Shown: positions 24,011 through 37,690, numbered from the stretch's first letter. The stretch: 64,000 bases of DNA from Trogon surrucura (GCA_020746105.1 CM036620.1:26000604-26064603); one strand, 5' to 3'. Notes: generated from the letters alone by a model not told the origin. Program-made: numbers and translations.

Positions 24011-27000
24011 CTACATGAGATCCTGCCTCAATTGGAAAGCACTATTAGAAAAGTAAGTCACATTTTCTGCCTTTCTGTAAATAATGAAATCTCACCAACC
24101 TTTCTATGTATATTCTCAATATATTCTTCTGTTTAGAAAATAGTTAACTGATTTAATTGTTACAGATGTCAAGGGACTGGAGGGCACTGAGTCGCTCATA
24201 AAATGTGCTCAATATTTGGGGGAACTGAACTTTCTAATGCCTCTGAATTTATTTATTGAATCTTTCCATCCTGATTCAGTAGCTAGTAGAAATGATCTGA
24301 TTTTAGGGAACAAAATCTATTTGATTTATGGTCTAAAGGCCAAAGCCTGGCTACATTTTAAATAAGACAAGGGCAGGTGAAAGGCATGGTGTAAGAATTA
24401 TCTTGTCTTAAACAAATATACCAAATGAAATGCAATGAAATCCAGGGAAACAAAGGCACAGGGAAGACATAACACATGAGTGTCAAAATAGTTCTTAAAA
24501 TTAAAAAAGTACCAGCACTAGTAAACATAATACATAAAATATGTCTGGCTGTCCTTTTATATTTAATTTTACTGCAGTCAAAGAGTTCAGTATGCTCTCT
24601 AGAGATGACTATTGCTCACAAAACCACTGGAAAAAGAAATTAGATGCCTTGCTGTTCATAGGCCGCTTCTGACTTAACACAAGATACATGAGTAAAAGAC
24701 AGATTCAGACAAAAATCAATTTATTTCAGCAAGTCCTCCAAGTGCTTAAAAAAATACGTCTGTCCTTGTTCTTGCATTTAGCTTCTTAATTAATACTACC
24801 TCTAGGGAGACAATAATGCTTTCAAGTCCTGCAACATTGTTTTTTATTGGAACAGATTATCTTTTTGAACTGTGTAACATCTGCCCATTCATGCAGCCAT
24901 CCATGAAATTATTCCTTCATTAAATGAACACCCTCCTCAAACGACATACCACAACACTGAAGAAGTCTGGCTCGTATCACGTCTGTTAGAACCTGGCCCT
25001 CCTTGAAAATAAGAAAACCTCTTTGGAACTGCCAGGTCTCAGAGCCACCTCAGGTAGCATCTACCACCTCACATGAAGCACTCGTACAAGCACCACACTT
25101 CCCAGCGAAGTAACTCCTAAGAAAAAGATTCCAAGTTGTCTCTACGCCTGCATGTAGCCAATTAAAAAGTATTAGAAGAGAAAGGGTCATTCAGAGGTTA
25201 AATTCTAACATGAATCTCTTTACTAACCAAAATTTGAGGGCAGGGGACAGTAGATGTAGTTGGTAAAAATGCTAGAACCATATTGTAATTCTCCTAAATT
25301 AAAAGCAGCTCCCTCCTGCTGAAGCCCCATTTAAGGAAAGCTGGCACACTGCCAGCTGTGCTAATTAAAACACTTGCCTACACTGTCCCTACACACCTTC
25401 ATCACAGACCTTTCCAGATGAGAAGTCACATGCCTGATTTATATCAATATGATCAGACAGTGTACCAAGAGATAAAGAAAAGTCCCTAAAGTGAGCGTTT
25501 GAAGTCATGTATCTGCTACAGTGCAAGTCAGTAACTCAAGACACCGGAAAATGAGTGCTTGAGACCCAGGAGATTTTGAGCTGCCGTTCTCCGCTGGTGC
25601 CAAATTTCAGAAAGAACCCTACGTCAGTCACTTGAGAAATGCTGCATTCTCCAATTTAGAAGGATTCTTATCGTTTAAAAATGTGGCAGAGAGCAATCCA
25701 TGCTGATGACACTTAAAGACTAAGTCTAGGTCTGCAGGGAGAACGTGGGACTGAGGAACATCCCTCGCTCCACCCCAGCTCCAGCCCATCACCCAACCCT
25801 TAGCTCCATGCCACTGGCTGTGCTGTCTTCATTACAGGAGCAGCTCAGTAGTAAGAACGAGCACCCACATTTGGAGGGAATGAGGCAGGCACTAATTTTT
25901 TGCCACCCAAAAGATACCCAGGAGTGGTATTCTCAGATCTAAACTGCTACTGAGAACTGGACCTTATTTTCCTAACAGTGTAAATATACTTTTCACACTG
26001 CTATAACCTTATTACCTAAAAGCAAACAGTATTCTCTATGGAGTACAGTATGACTTATATTAAGAAAGAAGGTAAAAAAACATTATATATTCCAAGACAG
26101 AGAGAGAGCAAACAGATTCCTCTAACTGAAGGTATACTAGTTTCCAATCCAATTCAGATTTTTCAGTTGCTCTTAATTTTATCAAACTTTTTTTTTTTTT
26201 TTACTCATTCTCATTGCCCCAAGGAAAACTGTTGCTAAATCCAGCTAGCACGCATACATGTGTTACTGAGTCAAAGGCAAAAAAGCCACAGAAATGTTCT
26301 GCAACAGCTGAGAAATCCTGTGATTAGGGAAGATTTCAGACAAGCAGTATTAACTTGGTTTGTTCCTATTTAGACATCCTCTAGATTTAAAAATTAACTC
26401 TATATCTAAGCAAATCAGTTCAGATGAAAGCTTTGTAAATTTTAAATTAATTCCATGGTCTTTTGAAAGCTGTAGCAGAGTATCTTTTTCATTCTTCTAA
26501 TTCTTCAAGAATCTCCAACTTCATGATGAATGCCTGCATATTCAATAGTTAACACCTCGGTGAGGGGGAAGCATTTTTCAAATGCAAATTTCATTCACAA
26601 TTTTTAATTTTTTGAATGTAATATCTTATTTATCACTAAAAGATCATAACTTTAATTATTGTGCTGTTGTTTTACAACACGAATTAGTATTCATAGGTGC
26701 AGGGCTCTGCTGAATCAGGAGAGTAACTTTGATAGTTCTGAGATTTCAGTCCGAAAAAAAAGAAAGTTAGTGAAGAGGTAGGCAAGTCCAAGCTAGCAGC
26801 ATTTTAGTTGTTCCTGAATTACAGTTTTGAGCCCAAGATACAAAAAACTGAGATAAAGATATTGAAAAAGCACAGGCAGGGACATCAGTTTGTTCTGTAG
26901 ATCTTTCCTTTCTCCTATATGGATTTTACTTCTGGGAGCATACCAATTTTGAAAACGTACAAAAATAAAGCACCTATTGCATATTAGATCAACTGAAACC

Positions 27001-27305
27001 CAACTATCTATGTAACTGAAACCATCCTAAGTGATTTTTATTCCTTACTTATCCATCTAGGATATCCAGGATCACAGAATCAGAGTTCTATGAGAGGGCA
27101 AAGGCAGAAAAATGATGCTCACAGTATGCAATTATTATACAATGATTTTCTACTCAATTTTATTTTCAAGTTAGGAAAATTGAGCACTTCAGGCTGATTA
27201 CAAAACAAAATCATAACTTAAAAAAAACCCCTACCTTAAAATTGACAAGCACGATAGAAGACACAAATGAAAAGGAAGTTGTAAATCTTTAGAGCTGCAG
27301 GAATA
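24011..27305. other. Non-coding stretch, nothing recognised
   Basis: AT-rich, with open frames under 70 codons and a T15 run at 26188-26202. A lone ATCACAGAATCAG at 27071-27083 resembles the CR1 octamer but has no CR1 body beside it. Confidence 0.65.
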
Positions 27306-27788
27306 TCCTGAATCCCATGTTCAATTTTGGGCTCCTCAGACATTGAGGTCCTGGAGCGTGTCCAAAGAAGGGTCTATATCACAAAGTCTTGTGGGGAACA
27401 GCTGAGAGAACTGGGGTTGTTCAGGTCGGAGAAAAGAAGGCTGAGGGGAGACCTTATCGCTCTCTACAACAACGTGAAAGGAGCCTGTAGCAAGATGGGA
27501 GTCAGTGTCTTGTCCCAAGTAACAAACGATAGGGTGAGAGGATGAGGAAGTTAATGCTAGGGGAGTTACACCAGGTTTAGGTTAGACATTAGGAAAAACT
27601 TCTGCACTGAAAGGGTTATGAAAGACTGGAGCGGGCTGCTTAAGGAAGTGGCTGATTCGCCATCCCTGGATGTGTTTAAAAGCCATCTAGATATGGTATT
27701 CAGGGACATGTGTGCCTGGTAGTTACAAAACAGTTGGACTTGATGATCTTAAAAGGTCTTTTCCAACCAAAACGATTCTGATTCTATG
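27306..27788 (+). mobile_element. CR1 LINE 3' end, older copy, internally deleted
   Basis: Plus-strand CR1 of ~480 bases. It starts in the segment corresponding to VQFWAP (CAATTTTGGGCTCC near 27321). It continues with ERVQRR, then ELGLF and [19 protein letters not shown], giving a 72-codon open piece, and then decays. The 3' UTR and a GATTCTGATTCTATG terminus end near 27788. Relative to CR1 consensus, a short piece between the GGGCTCC block and the ERVQRR block (the KKDIELL region) is missing, and stops follow the first third. It is more diverged than the 16.6 and 21.8 kb copies and belongs to another CR1 subfamily. Confidence 0.93.
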
Positions 27789-29906
27789 AAAAGGTGCATG
27801 AAAACTACAGCAGGAGCATGCCGAAAAACATTCTCCTCCCGAGGAGCATCCAAGCCTGGAGGTCCCTCTCCCTGAATCTGGTGTTGGCATGTAGTCCAGG
27901 CTACCATGACCTCAGGCCTAGGAGGGATTCCTTTAGTTTTGAAAGAGCAAACTAACAGCATTCATATTCAAATGCACATATACATCTTATATCAAAACTA
28001 TGCCCAGCTACAGTATCATTAACCTTTAGCTCAATGGGAGTTCAAGTATGTTCAAATTTTGACAGTGCAGCATCTTGAGATACACTTCCTCAAGCTTCCC
28101 TTAAATCACACTTCCACACTTGCTGCTCATATAGCTATTATCGTAGCTTTCTTTCTGAGGCTAGTTTTATACTCCAGATACGAGAAGAAAAAAATAAGCT
28201 TTTGTGTGGTAAATACGAATCTCATGTGTGCTGAGACAAAGTCTTCTTTCTTGACAGCGATGGAAGGAGAGAAGAGCAGCGGACTGGAGCTCTCCTGTCC
28301 CACACAGCTAACACAAGCACATTTGCGGTATCAGGAGCATGTTCCATGAATACTAGGTATCAACAAAGTCATCTGGGAGGGTAAGGGCACTTCTACAGGG
28401 GCATGCAGCTAAAGGCACAGTCTAGGCACATCTGATGGTGGACAAGCTGAACTTGAGCAAGCCTTCAAATGACTGCTGAGTACAGGAGGTATTTTTAGCT
28501 TTCTTCACAAACTGAAAAGAGTAGTTCCCAAAGCCTGGAACTGAATTATTTAATTTTATTTTATTTTTCCTGGCATTTTGTTGCAAACACTCTTAAGGCT
28601 GTTTTCAGGTTAAGAAAAACAAGTGAAGGGAAAATGCCCAGGTTAGAGTTTGCTCTTCTTGAAATTAAGCCCAGAATTGCTAAGTGTTAATCTCTGGAGG
28701 AAAAGCAAACTAATTCTGTAAGAGTGGTTCTGATTTTAGGCCATACAACTTGTTTCTCACATTTCTCACAGATTTCATATAGTTTTTCACTATCTACTAT
28801 TTTCACAAAATCCCAGGAAGATTTTATTCATTTAATCTAATAATTGTAGCAAATTCTCTTCTCTCTTAATAGGCTTTCAAGAGCACATGCCAATAGCAGC
28901 ATTCCTAAATTACCAGTTAGTTACTTAATGTGGTTATGGCAGCTGAAATTTTGCTTTCCTCAAACATGAGCAAAACCAATATATCAATACCTGCTTAGAA
29001 AATAAAATAGTAACTGAAAAAGGGGGCTTTTCATATTAACAAGTGTTTCTTAAACCTCAGTAAATTGTTCATGTATATACAATGTCACCAGTGCCATTTT
29101 GTGAACTCACACATTTTGAAATACAGGTGGCACATCACATCTTGTCTTCGAAGTGATTTGTGTACATGGTTAGCAAGTCATGATTCTCTGTGATATTTTG
29201 CATTTAGCATTTACGCACTAAATGCAATATGGCTTGTTTCTAATTGTCTTGTTATTATTTGCTTGTATTTGCTGGGTGAAAAAAAAAACCAAACAGAAGA
29301 AAGGCTTTGTTCTTTCTTTGCTAATCTGTTCAGCCCCCTGCAAAACATACTTATGTTTGTTGGAACATTAGAACAGGTACTAGAGTGGATACTTCAGAAA
29401 GCTACATTAAAAATTTAGCTGTATACACAGGGACAAATATAAAAGACTTGGGTCACTGCAGGGGGAAACATTTTCTGCATCAGAACTCCTAACTGCACAG
29501 TTCAGACTCTCTATTAAGGTGCGCTTTCACCTCCTTCTGCATGGAACTCACTGTGGTTCTCGCTCACTACCAACCCCTAGTCTGTGAAAATGCAGTGTTT
29601 CAGCCAAAGGCCCCTCAACCCTTTTGATTTTTTTCCCCTTTAAAAATACATTTCCCTACTTTGAAGGCTGCTTTTGTTTCCAGCTCCCCAGTGGGGACAA
29701 GTCCTTCAGTGCCTCTTGGCTGAGCAGCAGATGTGACGTGCCATGTGTCCCCTGGGATGTAACGCTGATGAAGGAATAGGCCAAAGACTCCATGGTTAAA
29801 TGCACTTGGACTTCCTCTCTTTGTGGGACAAAAGCAAATGGGTGGTATCCAGCCCCCACCCCACCATCTATGAAAGGACTCCGATTCCCAGGCAGCTGGA
29901 AACTCT
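27789..29906. other. Non-coding stretch, nothing recognised
   Basis: There is no recognised gene. The bases just after the CR1 end (27789-27960) are somewhat GC-richer, but I cannot assign them. Confidence 0.6.
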
Positions 29907-29998
29907 GCTTTTTCCTCTGTCTACCTCCACCTCCACCCTCCCTCCCAAAAAGGAAAAAAAAAATGAAGAAAAAAAGAGAAAGAAAAAAAAAAAGGCAA
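29907..29998. repeat. Pyrimidine tract abutting purine tract
   Basis: A C/T-only stretch with ACCTCC units (29907-29946, few interruptions) is followed directly by an A/G stretch (29947-29998, one T). The pyrimidine bias therefore switches strand at one point. Confidence 0.8.
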
Positions 29999-30994
29999 AG
30001 ACAATGAAACAGTATTTGAAGTGAGGACTGATTTGTAAGTTGATTCTTGTGAGTAGACCTCTAACCTGCACTGGCTCTTTCCAGGTCAGTGGAGCACTTG
30101 GATGAGGAGTTGATTATCTGTCTAAAACAATGGCAGGATCACTGCAAGGTACATGGATATTTTATGAAGCTGTGTACCAGGACCACCAGCAAACTCCCTC
30201 CACCCAACAGAGAATAGCTGAAGGGATAGAGGCACTTTTTCGGTCTCTCTCAATGGCAGCTAATCAACACAGCACAACACAATAAGAAGTAAAAGGACGA
30301 CACAGTCTGATCCTGCACCATGCTAGGAACTGACATGTTGTACAGCAAAGTGCAGTGACTTCTGCCTTTCTGACCAGTGGGCTTTCCTGGAAATAAGTGT
30401 GTGCCATCACTATATAGCACTTCTGCGATAAGCCTCTTACATCTGGCACAAATTTATGGAGGTGCTGACCCATAAATGAAGATCAAATGAACATCCTCCA
30501 ACCCTGCAGACTAATCCTTACCCTTGTGTTCCAAATCCGAAGCACATTTGTTGACACCACTTTCTCAAACAAAAAAGCATATAACCACATTTATACTTAA
30601 TAGGAGAATCGCATAAATAAATGAACTTTCAATTGTTCAAAATGACACGCCACTACACAGTTTTCTACAGTTTTCTAGCAACATATGCTGACACATATAA
30701 TCAAACTTCTGCTTCATGTGGAGATGAGTGAAGTACAAGTATCACTAAAACAAAAGCAGGCAATTAATACCAAATTGTTTCTTTTCAGATTAAGTGAAGA
30801 AGGTTCTATATTAAAAGAGGGGGTTTTTTTTAAGCCCAAAAGCATAGACGACCTCAAATATATTTTTTATTATTACTTTCTATTACACCCAACGCCTTAT
30901 CATTCAAATTAGAGATAAATATTTGTCATTCTAGTTCACTGCTAGTATACCTGCCATTTCCCCCACCCCCCCACAATTACTATCCTTTTTTTCC
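29999..30994. other. Non-coding stretch, nothing recognised
   Basis: Ordinary AT-rich sequence with short, unconvincing open frames. Confidence 0.6.
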
Positions 30995-31682
30995 ACTCTT
31001 TGAGGCTGCAGTGCAAAAATACTACTGGCGCAGAAGGTCGGCGCCAAGCACAAAGCCAGCACTGAATTGGACTCATGGTCTCGATCTCCTGCACTGTGGT
31101 GCCTTTCTGAAAGGGAGCGTGCAGCTCAGCCTGCAATGTTGTGCTTGGCCACCATACAGCTCTCCGAATAAAAAAAAATAAAGGAAAAAAAAATAAAAGA
31201 ACAACCTTGTTTTTCATTCCAGCCGTGTTTACATAAAGGCTCTAAAGATTCCCACCAGCAGGTTATTTCTAACCCCCGGCCTCCTTCCCACCCGCCGTGC
31301 GCCTCTCTCCAGCCAGCCCCCATGGTAACAACCTGCCATTCTCTGAGGATTAAACATCTGGCCGTAAATTGCTGGTGCTGCACACCTTGAGCCACAACTA
31401 TTTGTCCTAGCTGGAGAAGGCAGGAAGAAATGGTTAATTGCATCTCAGCCCAACTCCACTGTTACAGCATCATCACTTGGCATCTAGGCAAACCCCACCA
31501 ACAAACCTGTTTGTAGCTGAAGCAGTGTTTGTAGTGAATTAGCTGGTATTTATCTGACTGACTCTAATATGGGTCATTGAACTTCGCCTACCTTTTCCTC
31601 ACAGAACGGAGAGAAGTACGACCTGGCAGTCTACAGTTACTTGTACATCGCTCGCAGCCCTGCAGACAGAGCAAAGAAGTAC
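30995..31682. other. CpG-bearing stretch with an exon-like segment; function unknown
   Basis: Within a CpG-poor window this ~0.7 kb holds many CpGs (GGTCGGCGCCAAG near 31035, CACCCGCCGTGCGCC near 31290, GGCCGTAAA near 31361, several at 31606-31660). It also holds motif-like words such as TGTTTACATAAAG (forkhead-like) and ATGGTAACAACC (RFX-like). At 31605-31678 a strong acceptor-like CCTTTTCCTCACAG precedes 74 stop-free bases ended by GTACGT, which could serve as a donor. One frame reads EKYDLAVYSYLYIARS, but all three plus frames are open, so coding is not established. It may be an exon, a conserved regulatory element or neither. Confidence 0.3.
31167..31203. repeat. A-rich (AAATAAA)n-like run
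   Basis: GAATAAAAAAAAATAAAGG followed by A9 and TAAAAGAAC. It is a simple A-rich tract inside the CpG-bearing stretch. Confidence 0.75.
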
Positions 31683-31805
31683 GTTTCCTACTAATTCTTC
31701 AGGGCAGGGACCGTGTGTAAAGCACCCCGAAACCTTGCAGCAAGGAGGTACTCGGACAGCAAGCCTAGGCAGTGCATCAGCAAAAAATGACAAATAATAA
31801 GTAAA
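31683..31805 (+). repeat. Possible ancient L2/L3/MIR-like 3' tail
   Basis: ATTCTTCAGGGCAGGGACC, then GTGTAAAGCACC, and later CCTAGGCAGTGCATC and CAAATAATAA follow the word order of the conserved 3' tail shared by ancient amniote L2/L3 LINEs and MIR-type SINEs. The match is from memory of that tail and is short. No upstream SINE head is recognised. Confidence 0.4.
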
Positions 31806-34800
31806 AGCAAAGCAATCCCTGTTTTTGCATGCCCTACCACAATTCTGCTGACTCAACCAGGATAGCTAGAAGTGCAGATTTAATCAGCACAGAAAGAACT
31901 TACGCCAGCTGATGAGGTCTGCTGTGGCTTCTGCTCATTGCTCGGCATGTGCTGCATAGAGCAGGGAAGCTGTTCCAAGTAACACTTAGAGAGATGTACT
32001 TTACATTTGTGAGCAAGCATGACAGCATGCTGAATAATAAGCTACATAATTCTGATGTTTTAAGGACTGCTTGTAAGCCCCACTGAGGCTTAGAAGAATT
32101 TCACCACCTGACTTAAGGCCACTGCATCTGACGCATCTGGGAGAGGTGCAGGCAAACATTACATGCCTTGACTTCTATACTAGATTTTGTCTATTTCATA
32201 CATCATTAAAATGGCAGAAAACTTTAAGAGAATGCACTTGAAAGAAATTTAAACTCATGAAGATTAATACTTGACTTTCTGTCCCAAATTTCAGGAAACA
32301 AAAGCACTTTGCTCATGTCCTGGCACAGCATACTACTCTCCCCCTGTACTTAAATAATTTGAAATCCACATGGCTATTTTTATTTTACTTTCTCCAGCAG
32401 CATCGACCAAGCTAACAGCCTCTCATCCCTGAGTAGCTAACATCAAACTCACTGGAAGCCTGTGATCCTAAAGCACAGGTATAAAATCTCTCATGAGCAG
32501 CACATTTTATGGGTAGCCATTACAGACCTACACAATTCCTGACCACCACCTAAGCCCAGCCTCTGCACCCTCTCTAACCACAGCCCCATGTACATACATG
32601 TGTGAATACTTAATATTTTCAGGAATAGGATACTGGTAATTTGATCTTACATTAAAACATGTTTTTTAAGAGGTAAGTGTAACAGAAATCACCTTTCCAG
32701 GGCTTTTAACTTCACAGGAGGTTTATTTTAATGCTTCTAGTCAATTAATACAGTGCCAAGGAACAATCTTGTGTTGCTTATATTGAAAGCTATTAACATT
32801 TCATCTGAAATTCAGGCTTAGGATTCTTCAGCTATGAAGCAATAATAGGCATATTTGCAAAAAATTCAAGATTTTACCGCCCCACTGAGTCACCTATTCT
32901 TTCCTTCTAATGTATCCTTTGTAAAACTTTTGGGCCAGAGGCAGTATATTTGGTTTTGATGCAAAATATCACATACATGTATTATCTATGAACTTGCAGC
33001 AACAGTAACATCTCAGAAAGGAATAACACAGGTTTCAACCTTCAACGCTCCTTAACAAGGAGACATAAACAGTGCTAGGACATAAAACATCCTCTAGTTT
33101 TGCTTCATGCACAAGCTGAATAGCCACCTTTACCATAGTCTTCTCCTTCACATGTTCATAACAGGAGTAAATTCATCACAGGGTATTGTTGGAGGGTTGC
33201 TACACGAAACGTAAAGAGGATCTCTCAAATTTTATGCTATCTGTAAGTAAGTAAATTAATACCACTCTTCTGATAGAGTTAGTCCATGACAACACTCTTG
33301 CTCAGTATTATTTTTGGCTCAGGTCACAGCATTACTTGTATGCTGTTGCTTTTTTTTTTTCTTTTACATGCTTATTAGGATCATGAACTGAGGAGGAATA
33401 TCACTTCCTCAGCGGAAACCTCCAAGACTGGAGAATGTCCTCAGAGTGAAAACTACAGCTTTTTGAATCGTTCTTAAATTTAAGTCTTGTGCTGGGAAAA
33501 GAAAAACAGAGGGATGAACTTGGCCACCACTTAGCTGAAAAATTAGTTCAAAGATGTCAGTTCACCTCTCACCAGATATCCCATTTCATCTAGAGAATGA
33601 CGGCAAGATTTAGCATCTCACCGTACTTGTTCTGAACAACTGCTAGAAAGATTTTTCTTCCTTCAGAACCATCCCTCGCTTACAGCAGAATTCAGTTCTG
33701 CCAGGGTCGAGTGCGGATCTCCCACCAGATTCAACAGAAGGATGTTCAGGCTATTAATGGTCTGGACAGAGGTTGTGTGTCTGGACAGAGTAGTTGTGTC
33801 ACAACTACTGTGACTTGCCTAGATAGAAGTATGAGAGTTAGTAGCTGTCAGCAATTTTTACCCTGTAAGAGGGAGCACCTTAGAAACCTTGAGAGATTCT
33901 CTCTCCAATTCTGTGTCCTTCCCTTTCCTTTGATTTCACTCAGTGTCTTCTGGATACAACTCCATATCCATTCAAATCTAACTAGCAGCATCTTTACAAA
34001 ACTTACAGTGCCATTTTAATATCAAAACTATCTATTTCTAGCCTTCTACAAGAATCTCGAATATTTATTGTGGAAAACAAAGCTAAAATAGAACATGTAT
34101 ATGTTCTATGCCAAAGAAAACAAGTCTTATTTGCACTTCAGAGATTTAGGAAACGGTTCAAGAAGAGCTTATCTGAGCGAAAATGTGATCTCTGGATTGC
34201 TACTAAAGCCAGCAAGAATAGTTCTTGAGAAGAACTCTAGCTTTGTTAGACGTTTACCTACTGCATTTCATTTTTTAAATAATAAAAAGTTTTGGTAGGT
34301 AGCATAACCATCTTCTACTCAAAAAAAAATCTCGCTACAGAGGGACAGTTCTATTACATTTCATTCGCACACCATATCAGGCCTGCATCAGTATTTACAC
34401 AATAAGTTACTATGGACTGACGCATTCATTGAATCAAGCACCTTAGACCGCATACTCCATATAAAAGTTTTGGATGGAAGAAGAGTGAATGTGTGCAGCA
34501 TGCTTATTTTCTGTTCTCTTGTGCCTTCTCTTGTTTCATTTGTAAATCTTTCCTGACTATCCATCTGACAGGAAACCCTGGCAGGAGTTACAACCATTGC
34601 TACTAGTACTTAAGAGTAGTTCACAGGAGAATTTGGAATACTTGAAGGAATACAGAATCTACTCTTTTTTTGTGTTTAACATGCTGTGATTCAGAACAAT
34701 AAATTGCTATATTGAAAAAATTTGTCCCAAGGATTACAGATCTTTTACTGCAGAACTATCAAAGATGCTGCTGCTGCTACACTAAGTAATGTTTATATAT

Positions 34801-37440
34801 TGCCAAAGCCCAAATACCTCAGGGATTTGAAATTCACTAAATATCTGACCCAACCCGGCACACTCTTGAAAATGGAGACAGAGAATTCTTAGCACTGCAT
34901 GACCAGTTTCTATTATAGTGATTTTTCATTACGGATGTTTCTAGAAAGTAGGATGTTCTCTTTTTTTTTTTTCAATTATATTTTGCTTGATCTCACAAAA
35001 AACAACCCAGAAATATCTTTTAATGAGCAAATTTATCATGACTGAAAATACCAGTTTGATCATGCATGTTAGAAGACTTTTGTTCTTTAAAATTCTGAGT
35101 TTCTGGATAGGGACTCTGTGAACACCCATCCATAACTGAAATCCCAATCAAAAGCTAAATAAAACTACAAGAAAAAATCAAAACTGTTTCCAACTGTTAC
35201 TTTGTAATGCAAATGCTCCTTTGCTTTCAATTTCTTCTTTTCCCATCATTCTGCATATACATTTTTGTTCTTCTGCAGTTTGGAAGGTATCGCATTCAGC
35301 ATGGGAGGCATTTATTTTCGATGACTTGGTTCTCTGTTGACTTTCTTTTTAAAATAGCATGGCTCAGCCCTCAGGAGGGAAATACACCTTTAAATGCATG
35401 TGCAATATGATTTTTAAAGGCTGTAGCAATTAAGATTCTATGCTGTCAAGAAACTCCATTTTCTACAGTACAACTGGATCATTTTTATTGCATAGTTGAG
35501 ATGGATTAAGATGATTCTGATGGCAAAGAAGTAGTTATTTCTTTAAGGAGTGCAGGGCCTGCTCCTTTTGTGCATCAGAGGAGCCAGGCACTGAGCAAAT
35601 ACAAAGACTGAAATGGCATCAAGACCAAAAGGCAATGTTTGTTGTGGGGTTCAGGCCAGCTTTCAGCAAGCACTTGCTTTCCCCCTACCAACAAGGACAA
35701 TGTAACTTCTGTCAATGCTGACATTGAAGAATTTGGATCCAGGTGGAAACTTCTTTCACTGCTTTTATGAAATAAAGGGCTTTGACTCATTTGGAGGATT
35801 GTAGAGACTAAGGAACTCTGACTTTGTTGGATTCTCCTTGCTTCTTCTCTCATGCCACTGGCAGGAATGTAATACAATAAAGGCTACTGTAGATAGAAAG
35901 GAGATAAGATAAACATTGACAGGACTCATCTGCCATGGACTTGCAAGGTTTAGAGCAGTTCCACAAGACAACAACACTAGTTTACTGTCTCGAAACTGAT
36001 GCAAGCCATTAGGCACAACTAAACTGAGATGATGGCAGTGCTATGCAGGAAGCTTCTGTGTGGAATGTCTGTCTCTTCCTAATACTGCACTGCAGAGCAA
36101 AACTTGCATCACCAGCAAGAGGATTAAATGAGCAAGTATTTTCTTCAGACCCTATAATATAGATGAGGAAGAATTTTAGAAAAGTCAAGGCGCAGATATC
36201 CTAATGAAGAAAACCATGAGAAATCTTGCACTCTGTATTTATGTTTGTTTTCTGGCTAAAGCATCAACTCAAAAGCTGCTCTCCAAAAAGAAAGCAAAGA
36301 AGAAAAAAAGTTGGTGCTGCCAATTTGACAAGTAAGAACATTAGCATGTAACATTTGTTTTTATTTCTTGCAACACATTTTGTTACTGCCCAGCTTCTAT
36401 GGCAGTTAATATCTAGGTCAATTTAGTTCTATATCCATTCTATGTTTTATTTTTGTTTGGTTGTGTTTGGGTTTTGGTTTTTTTTTCAGTTTTTCTTTTC
36501 ACACCCTTCCTTGAAGTACCTCTGATTTTTAACAATACTCAGTTGGACATTTTAATGGCTTTCAAAGACAGCCGCAGTATTCTGTCACAGCATGGCCACA
36601 GACAAAGCTCAGCTATGTCTGACGTTAAGACCAATACTAGACTTAAAAATGCAGCTCTGGGTATATTAGGAGTGCTAAAAGGAAGCAAGAAGCTTTCCAT
36701 TGGATTACATGTCACCGTGGTACAGGTCTATGCTGTTTTATACAATAATGAATATTAGGCATTCAAAGATGTGGATCCAGTAAGTCTAATGAACTTTAAA
36801 GCTTGAAGAAACACCAGCCTTGCTATACAAATTTGTCACTGAACCACTGAGGATACTGAACAGAATGTTCTCTAAGGCCAACAGCTCATTTTTGCTGTCT
36901 CTGAAACCTTTATATTCAAGTTTCGAACTTTCAACATCAGTATTTCGTTAATACAGCCTCCAAACTTTCTATTCTACCATGTCTTTAGATGATCAGATAC
37001 TTTGAAGACAACACCTGCACACCTGCTCTGAGAACTTCAGTTATTACAGTCATACAGCAATTACTCTTTCCTTGTTGGCTGTGAAATAACCAAAACAAGA
37101 AGTCAACATCTGTCTTAACCAAGCTAATAACAAGAAAACATGCAGCTATGTTTGGGAGCTCATTAGCAAAAATCACAGACATATAGACATTCCCTTACAC
37201 AAAACCTCTTTCACCAACATCAGATATAGAATACTTTCTGCATTTGTCACCTTTCAGCTCTGAGTTTCCAGCACGCTCCTTGTTATACGCAATTAGCCCC
37301 ATGCCAAGGTTTGGTACATTTCGTAATAAATCCCTGACCACATCTGCTTCGGGTTTGGCAGCTCTGGAAAGGCTCTATTCATTGGGGTAGCAGCAAGCCA
37401 CAGGGCTCACCACACCACACAACTCACTCACAGAATTCCA
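31806..37440. other. Non-coding stretch, nothing recognised
   Basis: AT-rich, with short chance-like open frames (for example 33711-34019 and 36453-36758). It has small homopolymer runs only. Confidence 0.65.
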
Positions 37441-37690
37441 GCATGCTACAGATTTCAACAAGCCATCCCCCTCCCTCCTCCTCTCAAACAGCCTGACATA
37501 TGACTGTGATTAAGTAGGATATGAAAAAGCTCGAATCAATTTTTCACTTTTTCATCCCTTACCCTCCCTCTTTCCACCTCTTTTCCCTTCAGACACCCCC
37601 CCCCCCCCCAGGAAAACACTCCCTTTTCTCTCCCAGCATGGCATGTTAGGTAGGAGTCCATAATTTTTTTTTTATCCACCCCCCCCATAT
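37441..37690 (+). repeat. Pyrimidine-rich tract with C14 and C8 runs
   Basis: The plus strand is strongly C/T-biased from about 37464 to 37640 (CCCCCTCCCTCCTCCTCTC, CCCTCCCTCTTTCCACCTC). It includes C14 at 37596-37609, and after a short break T10 and a C8 run at 37679-37686. The complementary strand carries G14 and G-rich clusters able in principle to form quadruplexes. Confidence 0.8.

Noticed and set aside
27071-27083. ATCACAGAATCAG resembling the CR1 terminal octamer
   Set aside because: No CR1 3' UTR blocks lie on either side; too short to call.
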